From Pseudomonadota bacterium (lineage in GTDB: Bacteria > Pseudomonadota > Gammaproteobacteria > Burkholderiales > Ferrovaceae), in the NCBI GenBank assembly GCA_021828575.1, contig JAJZEL010000081.1:1-8031 (forward strand): a stretch of 8,031 nucleotides of DNA, read 5' to 3'. Positions 1 through 6,533 of this stretch are shown here, piece after piece. The number at the start of each line of letters is the position of its first letter. Position 1 is the first letter of the stretch. Under the pieces are notes generated by a model that ran no database searches, was not told where the DNA came from, and was given only the letters and a program-made list of their open reading frames with translations. The translations under genes were made by a program, and so were the position numbers.

Positions 1-1610
1 CTCTGGATCTCTCGACCGTACAACCCTCTGTCGCAGGTCCCAAACGCCCACAAGACAGAATCAACTTGCATGAGATGAAGGCTGGCATAAACGCCCTCCT
101 CAAGCAGCCCCTCAATGAGGGGGGATACGGAAAGACTGATGAGGAAGCGGCAATCCGTTATCCCATCGCCTCGAGAGGAAATGAGGCCTCCATCGGCAAT
201 GGTGATGTGTTGATTGCCGCCATCACTTCCTGCACCAATACATCAAACCCGGGAGGACTTCTGGCGGCGGGATTACTTGCAAAAAATGCAGTGGCCAAGG
301 GACTGAAGGTCAACCCATGGGTCAAAACCTCTCTGGCTCCCGGATCTCGTGTGGTCACTGAATATCTTCAGAAGGCCGGTCTTCAAGACTCTCTGGATAC
401 CCTTGGTTTCCGCGTCGTTGGCTACGGCTGCACCACTTGTATTGGCAATGCAGGCCCCCTGGAACCACAACTTGAGGAAACCCTGGTTGTTCACAAGGTG
501 GTGGGTTGTGCCGTGCTGTCTGGCAACCGCAATTTTGAAGCGAGAATCCATCCTAATATTCGAGCCAATTTTCTCATGAGCCCCCCTCTCGTGATTGCCT
601 TTGCCATCGCAGGACGGGTCACCATTGATTTCGCTGCCGAACCACTCGGACAGGACACGCAAGGCAACCCCGTGTTCCTGAAAGACATATGGCCTGCACC
701 CGCCGATATTGCATCTGTCATGCAATACGCTACGAACCCACACACCTATCGAAAACTCTACACGGATTTTGGCAAGGATAACCCCCTCTGGAACAACATT
801 CCCACGGTTTCCGGTCAGGTGTATCCCTGGACTTCCTCTACCTATATTGCAGAGCCTCCATTCTTTGAGAACTTCTCCCAAAGTCCCCTCCCTCCTCAAC
901 CCATTGAAAATGCCCGTGCTCTGGGCATTTTTGGTGATTCAATCACCACAGACCACATCAGCCCGGCCGGCTCGATCAAACCCTCATCACCTGCTGGTGA
1001 ATATCTGCAATCCAGGGGGGTTGCAGTGGCTGACTTCAACAGTTACGGGTCACGTCGAGGCCACCATGAAGTCATGATGCGAGGCACATTTGCCAACGTG
1101 CGCATCAAAAACCTCATGCTTCCGGGTAGTGAAGGCGGCATTACACAGTTTGCAGATACGGGTGAAACCCTGCCCATCTACGTTGCCGCCATGAGATATA
1201 AAAGTGCTGGCATTCCTACCCTGGTTTTCGCTGGTGAAGAATACGGCACGGGATCATCTCGTGACTGGGCAGCCAAAGGCACCTTTCTCTTGGGAGTCCG
1301 GGCTGTGATTGCTTCAAGTTTTGAAAGAATCCACCGTAGCAACCTTGTGGGCATGGGCGTGTTACCATTCCAGTTTCCGGCAGGTGTGACAGCCCAATCA
1401 TTGCGACTCGATGGTTCCGAATACTTCGACATTCCGGGCGTCATGGAAATTAGCCAGCCACGGCAGGAGCTTGATCTGGTCATCCGCCGAATCGATGGCT
1501 CAACAGAGACAATATCCCTGCTGTCGCGTATTGATACACCCATTGAGGTTGAGTATTTCCGCCACGGCGGAATTCTTCCTTATGTGCTCCGGGAATTGAT
1601 GCGCGACTAA
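1..1610 (+). CDS. acnA: Aconitate hydratase, AcnA type (5'-truncated by window edge)
   Basis: Aconitase interconverts citrate and isocitrate through cis-aconitate in the cytoplasmic TCA cycle, using a [4Fe-4S] cluster. The reading frame is open from the first full codon at position 3, where the family motif LDLSTVQPSVAGPKRPQDRI is already under way. The TTG at 66 is therefore internal and not a start. About 535 C-terminal residues are present; AcnA enzymes are usually near 890, so roughly 350 lie outside. The cluster cysteines are visible: SCTNTSNP (Cys codon 231-233) and GYGCTTCIGNAGP (Cys codons 429-431 and 438-440). The swivel domain follows, with GDSITTDHISPAGS, FNSYGSRRGHHEVMMRG and GEEYGTGSSRDWAAKG, which carries the catalytic serine region near 1252-1263. 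Family knowledge: the GEEYGTGSSRDWAAKGT form resembles AcnA, whereas as I recall AcnD (2-methylcitrate pathway) enzymes have a different segment there. The gene ends with TAA, 28 bases before mdh, so the two are probably cotranscribed. Nothing appears broken in the visible part. Confidence 0.96.
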   Translation, partial: LDLSTVQPSVAGPKRPQDRINLHEMKAGINALLKQPLNEGGYGKTDEEAAIRYPIASRGNEASIGNGDVLIAAITSCTNTSNPGGLLAAGLLAKNAVAKGLKVNPWVKTSLAPGSRVVTEYLQKAGLQDSLDTLGFRVVGYGCTTCIGNAGPLEPQLEETLVVHKVVGCAVLSGNRNFEARIHPNIRANFLMSPPLVIAFAIAGRVTIDFAAEPLGQDTQGNPVFLKDIWPAPADIASVMQYATNPHTYRKLYTDFGKDNPLWNNIPTVSGQVYPWTSSTYIAEPPFFENFSQSPLPPQPIENARALGIFGDSITTDHISPAGSIKPSSPAGEYLQSRGVAVADFNSYGSRRGHHEVMMRGTFANVRIKNLMLPGSEGGITQFADTGETLPIYVAAMRYKSAGIPTLVFAGEEYGTGSSRDWAAKGTFLLGVRAVIASSFERIHRSNLVGMGVLPFQFPAGVTAQSLRLDGSEYFDIPGVMEISQPRQELDLVIRRIDGSTETISLLSRIDTPIEVEYFRHGGILPYVLRELMRD

Positions 1611-1629
1611 GGTGGATGATAAGAAAACT

Positions 1630-1634
1630 GGAGG
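1630..1634 (+). promoter_or_regulatory. Shine-Dalgarno site of mdh
   Basis: GGAGG lies four bases before the ATG at 1639. The spacing is a little short. It still favours this ATG over the in-frame GTG at 1612, which has no such site, and over the ATG at 1651, which is 16 bases away. Confidence 0.6.
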
Positions 1635-1638
1635 GTTC

Positions 1639-2619
1639 ATGAAAAAAACAATGCGTGTGGCGGTCACCGGATCAGGTGGCCAGATTGGGTACAGCCTGTT
1701 ATTTCGCATTGCCAGTGGTGGAATGTTTGGACAGGACCAGCCTGTAAGCCTTCACCTCTTGGACATTTCTCCAGCCCTGCCAACGCTGCAGGGTGTGCTC
1801 ATGGAACTTGAGGACTGCGCGTTTCCCCTTCTGCAGGATATCGTCATCACTGATGATGCGCGAGTGGCCTTTCGCGACGTCCACGTGGCTTTGCTGGTAG
1901 GGAGCCGACCACGCTCCAAAGGAATGGAACGCAAGGACCTTCTGGAAATCAATGGTGCCATTTTCCAGGAACAAGGAAGGGCTCTTTCCGATGTTGCCCA
2001 CAGGGATGTAAAAGTCCTTGTGGTTGGTAACCCTGCCAACACTAATGCTCTGATCGCCATGAAAAATGCAAAGGAACTAAAGCCTTCCAACTTCAGCTCC
2101 ATGATGCGACTTGATCATAATCGTGCTTTGGGCCAGGTCGCCAAAAAATTGAACGCCCCTGTTTCCGGCATAAAAAAAATGGTGGTATGGGGAAACCATT
2201 CCACAACACAGTACCCTGACCTCTTTCAAGCGGAGATTCAAGATCAACGGGTCACCGATCTTGTGGGAGACATTCAGTGGGTAGAACGGGATTTCATTCC
2301 CACTGTTCAAAAACGGGGAGCTGCCATCATTGAAGCACGAGGATTGTCTTCAGCGGCTTCGGCAGCCAACGGCATTGTCTGTCACATGCGAGACTGGATA
2401 CTGGGTACGCCTGATGGCGACTGGGTCACCATGGGCATTCCTTCAGACGGTAGCTACGGCATTCCTGAAGGGTTGTTTTTTGGCTATCCGGTCACTTGCC
2501 AGAACGGCCAGTACCGTATCGTGCAAGGACTGTCTCTGAGTGAGTTCAGCCAACTTCGTCTGAAACAGAGTTACGAGGAACTCCTCGAAGAGCGGTCTGC
2601 CATCAACCATCTGATTTAG
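1639..2619 (+). CDS. mdh: Malate dehydrogenase, NAD-dependent, cytosolic-type family
   Basis: This enzyme oxidises malate to oxaloacetate with NAD in the cytoplasmic TCA cycle. The 326-residue product has the usual length for the cytosolic-type bacterial family. The dinucleotide loop GSGGQIGYSLLFRIASG lies at residues 11-27. An acidic residue ends the second strand (HLLDI, Asp42), which suits NAD over NADP. The substrate-loop arginines sit in RPRSKGMERKDLL (Arg92, Arg98), and MRLDHNRALGQ holds Asp159 and Arg162. The catalytic histidine is in VVWGNHSTTQYPD (His187), pairing with Asp159. The start at ATG 1639 is chosen because it follows GGAGG and gives MKKTMRVAVTG, the usual N-terminus; the same frame is open back to GTG 1612. 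It follows acnA by 28 bases with no visible terminator and ends TAG 20 bases from a convergent gene. The family is distinct from the E. coli-type Mdh. Function is assigned from motifs only; lactate dehydrogenase is unlikely given this family signature. Confidence 0.95.
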   Translation: MKKTMRVAVTGSGGQIGYSLLFRIASGGMFGQDQPVSLHLLDISPALPTLQGVLMELEDCAFPLLQDIVITDDARVAFRDVHVALLVGSRPRSKGMERKDLLEINGAIFQEQGRALSDVAHRDVKVLVVGNPANTNALIAMKNAKELKPSNFSSMMRLDHNRALGQVAKKLNAPVSGIKKMVVWGNHSTTQYPDLFQAEIQDQRVTDLVGDIQWVERDFIPTVQKRGAAIIEARGLSSAASAANGIVCHMRDWILGTPDGDWVTMGIPSDGSYGIPEGLFFGYPVTCQNGQYRIVQGLSLSEFSQLRLKQSYEELLEERSAINHLI

Positions 2620-2639
2620 GGGTAGTCTCCCGTGAGGGC

Positions 2640-2867
2640 TTAGGCGGTCACGTTGATGTTTTGGCCCAGATGCGCGGGAAGACTGCCTGAAGATGAGGGA
2701 CCTTGTTGCTGCTGGGGTGGTGGCGGGACGGTGTTCACCAGAGCAACGGTCGCCTGGACTTGGGCCTGCTGGGCTTGTTTCAGCAAGGCCACACTGATCT
2801 GTTGAGACAGCTGTGCCTGCGCCAAGGCACTGCTGGCATTGCCATTACTCGGTGTCACGCTGCTCAT
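2640..2867 (-). CDS. YjfB-family putative motility protein, 75 aa
   Basis: This small protein resembles the YjfB family, annotated as 'putative motility protein' with no established biochemical role. What is visible: residues 11-45 are rich in Ala and Gln and look helical (SSALAQAQLSQQISVALLK, then QAQQAQVQATVALVN). A Pro/Gln-rich linker follows at 48-56 (PPPPQQQQ), then the C-terminal signature LGQNINVTA at 67-75. The layout of an N-terminal Ala/Gln helix, a low-complexity linker and a terminal LGxxI(D/N)xxA matches that family. There is no signal peptide or membrane segment. The start at 2867 is well supported: AAGGAG lies seven bases upstream, and the ATG overlaps the stop of the exonuclease gene as ATGA. 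An in-frame start farther upstream (2930) would run deep into that gene. It is the last gene of the leftward chain, and its TAA is 20 bases from the end of mdh. I am fairly sure it is expressed as a real gene; its function is unknown. Confidence 0.8.
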   Translation of the reverse strand: MSSVTPSNGNASSALAQAQLSQQISVALLKQAQQAQVQATVALVNTVPPPPQQQQGPSSSGSLPAHLGQNINVTA

Positions 2868-3658
2868 GAAACGACTCCTTCCGAAGTTCGCCAGGCTGCC
2901 AGAAACTCTTTCCAGTGTTTCCCATCCCATTGATTCATCAGGGAACGCAGAAAACCGATTTCTTCCCGATACTGGTCTGGGGAAACATGGCCCCTCACCT
3001 GCTGGAAACGAGTGTACACCAAATATGTGTTCATGACATCCGTCTCGCAGTATGCCCGGATATCATCAACCCCGCCCTCTTGCCAGATCTTCCAGACAGC
3101 GCTGCCATCCATTCCCAGTTTACCGGGAAAACCAGACAACTTGGCCAGCGCATCCAGTGGCGCATTGGCCCTAGGATTGTACAATGCCAGAAAATCCATC
3201 AGGTCAAGGTGCCTTGGATGGTAGCGGGACAGATAATTGTTCCACTTGAAATCTCGATCATCTTCCCCGGTATCCCAATACCTAGGAGCAGACAAACCAT
3301 GGATTAGACTTCGATAATGCAGTACTGGTGCATCGAAACCCTTCCCATTCCATGACACCAGCTGCGGGGAATATTTCTCGACCCCATCAAAAAACCGCCG
3401 GATCAACTCTTCTTCAGAATTCCCGGACGCACCCAATGACCACACCTTGAAACCATTTTCATCGCGAAGCGCGCAAGAAATGGCAACTATCCGGTGCAAA
3501 TAATGAGGCAAAAAATCACTTCCGGTTTTTTCCTTGCGTTCATTGAATGCCCACTGAGCCACATCAGCATAAGGCATGTCCGCAGGCAAATCGTGCAAAC
3601 GCACCAATCCCTCGCAATCAGGGATGGTTTCAATGTCAAAAACCAGAACAGGGGTCAC
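2864..3658 (-). CDS. Predicted 3'-5' exonuclease, PolB-exonuclease-like, DEDDy type
   Basis: The 264-residue protein matches the family described as predicted 3'-5' exonucleases related to the PolB proofreading domain (DNA_pol_B_exo2 type). Members are expected to remove nucleotides from 3' ends with two metal ions; the natural substrate is not known to me. All four acidic residues are visible: VFDIETIPD gives Asp8 and Glu10, LVSWNGKGFDAPVL gives Asp109, and YCETDVMNTYLVY gives Asp207 with Tyr203 four residues before it, the YxxxD pattern of the DEDDy subclass. Another conserved-looking stretch is HLDLMDFLALYNPRANAPLD near 150-169. There is no polymerase domain. The start is GTG at 3658, overlapping the cysM stop as GTGA. 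It gives M(V)TPVLVFDIE, the usual family N-terminus, and the longer TTG start at 3703 would only add cysM-overlapping residues. No Shine-Dalgarno site is visible before this GTG, so translation probably depends on coupling to cysM. The stop overlaps the next gene as ATGA. The catalytic class is secure; the cellular role is open. Confidence 0.88.
   Translation of the reverse strand: MTPVLVFDIETIPDCEGLVRLHDLPADMPYADVAQWAFNERKEKTGSDFLPHYLHRIVAISCALRDENGFKVWSLGASGNSEEELIRRFFDGVEKYSPQLVSWNGKGFDAPVLHYRSLIHGLSAPRYWDTGEDDRDFKWNNYLSRYHPRHLDLMDFLALYNPRANAPLDALAKLSGFPGKLGMDGSAVWKIWQEGGVDDIRAYCETDVMNTYLVYTRFQQVRGHVSPDQYREEIGFLRSLMNQWDGKHWKEFLAAWRTSEGVVS
2875..2880 (-). promoter_or_regulatory. Shine-Dalgarno site of the YjfB-like gene
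   Basis: AAGGAG on the minus strand sits seven bases before ATG 2867, inside the last codons of the exonuclease gene. It is the strongest ribosome binding site in the leftward chain and fixes the start of this small gene. Confidence 0.8.
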
Positions 3659-4542
3659 GCAGGGTACACGCCAGTAGACAAATACCGATCCCCACGATCG
3701 CAAACCATGTGAACAATGACCGCTTTTTCTACCTGCCGTGATATTTCAAGAGCAGCCCAGCACCCCCCTCCAGATGACACACCGGCAAAAATACCTTCTT
3801 CCCTGGCCAACCGGCGCATGGTACTTTCCGCATCTTCCTGGCTCACTTCCAGTGTCTTGTCCACCAGACGTCGATCAAAAATCAGAGGCAAGTAAGCTTC
3901 AGGCCACTTGCGTATGCCTGGAACATTCGCACCATCCGCAGGATGAACACCAATGACCTGCACGGAGGGGTTCATCTCTTTCAAGTATCGACCCACGCCC
4001 ATGATGGTTCCTGTCGTCCCCATGGTGGCAACAAAATGGGTGATGGTTCCTTGGGTATCACGCCATATTTCCGGGCCCGTGGACTCGTAATGTGCCAGCG
4101 GATTATCCGGATTATTGAATTGATCCAGGATTCTGCCTTCTCCATCGGCTTTCATTTTTTCTGCAAGATCCCGAGCTGCTTCCATTCCTCCTTCCCTGGG
4201 TACCAGAAGGATTTCTGCTCCCAGTGCACGCATGGTCTGCCGCCGTTCTATACTCAAATGCTCTGGCATGATGAGTATCATGCGATATCCACGCAAAGAA
4301 GCCGCCAGTGCCAGGGCAATACCCGTGTTGCCGCTGGTTGCTTCGATCAGGGTATCTCCCGGTTTTATTTCACCACGTTCTTCAGCACGTCGAATCATCG
4401 ACATGGCTGGTCGATCCTTGACCGACCCAGCCGGGTTGTTGCCTTCGAGTTTTGCGTAGACCTTGTTAGTGGTCTTTCCAGGCAGCCTGGACAGTGGCAC
4501 CAGTGGCGTATCACCAATGCATTGTTCTATGGTTTTAATCAT
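3655..4542 (-). CDS. cysM: Cysteine synthase B (O-acetylserine sulfhydrylase B)
   Basis: CysM makes cysteine from O-acetylserine and sulfide; known CysM enzymes also use thiosulfate, giving S-sulfocysteine. It is a cytoplasmic PLP enzyme. The 295-residue product has the PLP lysine in NPAGSVKDRPA (Lys42), the substrate loop TSGNTG (69-74) and the phosphate-binding GTTGT (175-179). Late motifs GIRKWPEAYLP and CDRGDRYLSTGVYPA point to CysM rather than CysK, as does the MPEHLSIERRQTMRALGAE region. The start is taken as ATG 4542, giving MIKTIEQCIGDTPLV, which matches the usual N-terminus, with GGAG ten bases upstream. ATG 4560 and GTG 4563 are in frame, touch the hldD stop and would add six or seven residues; they cannot be excluded. 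The gene follows hldD and ends as GTGA shared with the exonuclease start. Placing cysM next to hldD is a known betaproteobacterial arrangement. No sulfur-regulatory site can be seen, since no promoter lies in front of it. Confidence 0.95.
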   Translation of the reverse strand: MIKTIEQCIGDTPLVPLSRLPGKTTNKVYAKLEGNNPAGSVKDRPAMSMIRRAEERGEIKPGDTLIEATSGNTGIALALAASLRGYRMILIMPEHLSIERRQTMRALGAEILLVPREGGMEAARDLAEKMKADGEGRILDQFNNPDNPLAHYESTGPEIWRDTQGTITHFVATMGTTGTIMGVGRYLKEMNPSVQVIGVHPADGANVPGIRKWPEAYLPLIFDRRLVDKTLEVSQEDAESTMRRLAREEGIFAGVSSGGGCWAALEISRQVEKAVIVHMVCDRGDRYLSTGVYPA

Positions 4543-4552
4543 GATACGTTGA

Positions 4553-4556
4553 CTCC
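4553..4556 (-). promoter_or_regulatory. Probable Shine-Dalgarno site of cysM
   Basis: GGAG on the minus strand lies ten bases before ATG 4542 and downstream of the alternative starts at 4560 and 4563. Its position is the main local argument for the shorter CysM. Confidence 0.5.
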
Positions 4557-4559
4557 ACA

Positions 4560-5567
4560 TCACGTGGCAGATTGGTCGGCCAACCAGGACACGTAACGAT
4601 CTACCCCTTCATCAATATCAAAAAAAACCTGGTCATAACCAACTGCCCGGAGACCGCTCATGTGGGCTTCAGTGTAGTTTTGGTACTTGCCTCTCAAGGC
4701 ATCAGGAAAGGGTATATATTCGATCAAGTTTTCACTACACAGTTGCTCCAAGGTCAACGTGTTCCTGCCTTCCTTTTTTCTCAAAGCGTTCAGGGTGGCT
4801 ATGGCTACCTCATTGAAGGTACGGCTCTTTCCCGTCCCCGCATTGAAAACCCCTGACACTTCAGGATGCTCCAGACACCAGAGGTTGATTTTTACCACAT
4901 CGTCAACTGATATGAAATCACGCCTCTGCTCCCCATTGGCATAGCCATCGGTTCCCTCGAACAAACGAATACGACCAGTATCACGGTACTGGTTGTAAAA
5001 ATGAAAAATCACGGAGGCCATACGCTCCTTGTGAGTTTCCATGGGCCCATACACATTGAAGTATCGTAAACCGACGCAAGGGGCATTCAAACCCATCTGG
5101 GTTTCCCAGTACCGAAAATGCTGATCGAAAGCAAGTTTTGAATATCCGTAAACGTTCAGTGGCAGCTCATTTTCTGGTCGCTCTTCAAATTTTTGCCCGG
5201 CCCCGTAAACGGACGCTGAAGATGCGTACACCATGGGAATCTCGTGATCCTGACAATAATGGAACAGTCGATGGGTGTATCGATAATTATTCATCATCAT
5301 GTAACGCCCATCATGCTCCATGGTGTCCGAGCAAGCGCCCTGATGCAGAACAGCAGATATGTCCTGATCAAATGCATCAGCTTCAATCAGATCAAAAAAT
5401 TCCTGCTTGTCCATGTAATCAGCAATCGTACAACCTGACAGATTGCGAAATTTTCCGGGTTTCTTGAGGTGATCTACCGCGAGAATCGATGTTTCCCCGC
5501 GTCTGTTGAGTTCTTTCACCAAATTGGCCCCAATAAATCCCGCGGCTCCCGTGACTACGATCATCAT
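4560..5567 (-). CDS. hldD: ADP-L-glycero-D-manno-heptose 6-epimerase
   Basis: HldD (RfaD) carries out the last step of ADP-heptose synthesis, epimerising ADP-D-glycero-D-manno-heptose to the L-glycero form used for the LPS inner core. It is a cytoplasmic short-chain dehydrogenase-type epimerase with tightly bound NADP. The 335-residue protein begins with MMIVVTGAAGFIGANLV, the dinucleotide loop. Catalytic features are SSASVYG (Ser116/117) and VYGYSKLAFD with Tyr140 and Lys144 in YxxxK spacing. A conserved lysine lies at 180 in THKERMASV, in the region of the second base of the E. coli enzyme. YFNVYGP, RRDFISVDDV and the C-terminal YIPFPDALRGKYQ are typical of HldD. It is slightly longer than the E. 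coli protein (about 310), with an extra stretch near residues 265-280. The start at 5567 has AGGAGA eight bases upstream; a second ATG follows directly. The gene starts three bases after the rfaE1 stop and runs into cysM. Confidence 0.96.
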   Translation of the reverse strand: MMIVVTGAAGFIGANLVKELNRRGETSILAVDHLKKPGKFRNLSGCTIADYMDKQEFFDLIEADAFDQDISAVLHQGACSDTMEHDGRYMMMNNYRYTHRLFHYCQDHEIPMVYASSASVYGAGQKFEERPENELPLNVYGYSKLAFDQHFRYWETQMGLNAPCVGLRYFNVYGPMETHKERMASVIFHFYNQYRDTGRIRLFEGTDGYANGEQRRDFISVDDVVKINLWCLEHPEVSGVFNAGTGKSRTFNEVAIATLNALRKKEGRNTLTLEQLCSENLIEYIPFPDALRGKYQNYTEAHMSGLRAVGYDQVFFDIDEGVDRYVSWLADQSAT

Positions 5568-5570
5568 GAA

Positions 5571-6533
5571 TCAGGTCTCCTGCGTGTTTGAATCGGCCCG
5601 CAACAACTCTTCTCTGGTGACCACCGCCGTACCAAGCTTGCCCACAACAATACCGGCAGCACGATTGGCTAGCCGCATGGCTTCTCTTATTGGAAAACCT
5701 GCCCCCAAGGCAGTCCCCAGTGTGGCAATAACAGTGTCTCCAGCACCACTCACATCAAAAACCTCTTTCGCCTGCGCTGGTTCATGACTGACTTCTCCTT
5801 GCCGATACAGCGTCATGCCTTCTTCGCTCCGGGTGACCAAAATGGCATCCAGTTCCAGTGCCTGTCTGAGTTTTTCTGCCTTTCCCGCCAATTCCGTATC
5901 GCTTTGCCATGACCCAGCCACTTGACGAAATTCAGTACGATTGGGCGTAATCATCGTTGCGCCTCGATAACGTCGGTAGTCATCTCCCTTGGGATCCACC
6001 AAAACGGGTTTTCCAGCGTCTCGACATTGCCTGATCATTGACTCGATATGCTTCAAGCCACCCTTTCCATAATCGGAAAGAATAACGAGATCCATGTCTT
6101 TCAGCAAACTTGAAAACTCGCTCAGTTGGGACAAGAGAACTTCATGACCAGGCTGGGTTTCAAAATCAATACGCAACAGTTGCTGTTGGCGACCAATGAC
6201 TCGCAATTTCACTGTGGTAGCCACACCAGGATCCCGATGCAGTGACGTTTTCACTCCTGATTGTTCCAACAGTTCCCGCAACCGCTCTCCTGCCTCATCC
6301 TGTCCAGTAACAGAGAGCAAATGGCATTGTGCTCCCAAGGCCACCACCCCGCGGGCCACATTGGCCGCTCCACCTGGTCGTTCTTCAGATCGTCCAACAA
6401 GAACCACGGGAACGGGGGCTTCCGGTGAAATACGACTGACCTCTCCAAACCAGTAACGATCGAGCATGACATCGCCAACCACAAGCACCCGCACAGCCGA
6501 CCACCCATTGAGAGAAGATTCGACGGCAGTCAT
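5571..6533 (-). CDS. rfaE1: D-glycero-beta-D-manno-heptose-7-phosphate kinase, single-domain
   Basis: This PfkB-type sugar kinase phosphorylates D-glycero-D-manno-heptose 7-phosphate at C1 with ATP, an early step towards ADP-heptose for LPS. In the 320-residue product, VLVVGDVMLDRYWFGEVSRISPEAPVPV spans 17-44 and RPGGAANVARG 52-62, both RfaE kinase signatures. LSDYGKGGL lies at 152-160 and DPKG at 180-183. The PfkB C-terminal motif DVSGAGDTVIATL (260-272) holds the catalytic base Asp266. The protein ends there: the nucleotidyltransferase domain that makes the E. coli HldE protein about 477 residues long is absent, so this is the RfaE1 form and a separate RfaE2/HldC is expected elsewhere in the genome. 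The start is ATG 6533, sharing one base with the ugd stop (TGATG). The frame is open further upstream to 6674, but that lies inside ugd and does not resemble the family. Only a weak GGA is visible upstream, so translation is probably coupled to ugd. Confidence 0.95.
   Translation of the reverse strand: MTAVESSLNGWSAVRVLVVGDVMLDRYWFGEVSRISPEAPVPVVLVGRSEERPGGAANVARGVVALGAQCHLLSVTGQDEAGERLRELLEQSGVKTSLHRDPGVATTVKLRVIGRQQQLLRIDFETQPGHEVLLSQLSEFSSLLKDMDLVILSDYGKGGLKHIESMIRQCRDAGKPVLVDPKGDDYRRYRGATMITPNRTEFRQVAGSWQSDTELAGKAEKLRQALELDAILVTRSEEGMTLYRQGEVSHEPAQAKEVFDVSGAGDTVIATLGTALGAGFPIREAMRLANRAAGIVVGKLGTAVVTREELLRADSNTQET
5576..5581 (-). promoter_or_regulatory. Shine-Dalgarno site of hldD
   Basis: AGGAGA on the minus strand lies eight bases before ATG 5567, within the final codons of rfaE1, and supports the first of the two tandem ATG codons. 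Confidence 0.7.

Noticed and set aside
66..71. TTG at 66 as the start of the aconitase.
   Set aside because: The frame is open to the window edge, and residues before it (LDLSTVQPSVAGPKRPQDRI) are conserved aconitase sequence, so the gene is cut by the window rather than starting here.
273..899. Long minus-strand open frame (208 codons) inside the aconitase gene.
   Set aside because: It is antisense to strongly conserved aconitase sequence, has no recognisable domain and looks like a shadow of the coding frame.
1616..1642. Eight-codon open frame (MIRKLEGS) between acnA and mdh whose TGA overlaps the mdh ATG as ATGA, resembling a leader peptide.
   Set aside because: It has no properly spaced ribosome binding site, no codon pattern suggesting attenuation and no terminator/antiterminator pair. 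A frame this short arises easily by chance.
2631..2652. Inverted repeat CGTGA/TCACG as an intrinsic terminator for mdh.
   Set aside because: The stem is only five pairs with a 12-base loop, and the following bases (TTGATGTTTT) are not a clean T-tract. Evidence is too weak to annotate.
3655..3703. Longer exonuclease start at TTG 3703.
   Set aside because: It would overlap cysM by about 48 bases and add residues unlike the family. The GTG at 3658 places the conserved VFDIE motif at the usual distance from the N-terminus.
3943..4596. Plus-strand open frame of 217 codons opposite cysM.
   Set aside because: It lies entirely antisense to conserved CysM motifs, is rich in His, Cys and Phe without domain character, and crosses the cysM/hldD junction; a shadow frame.
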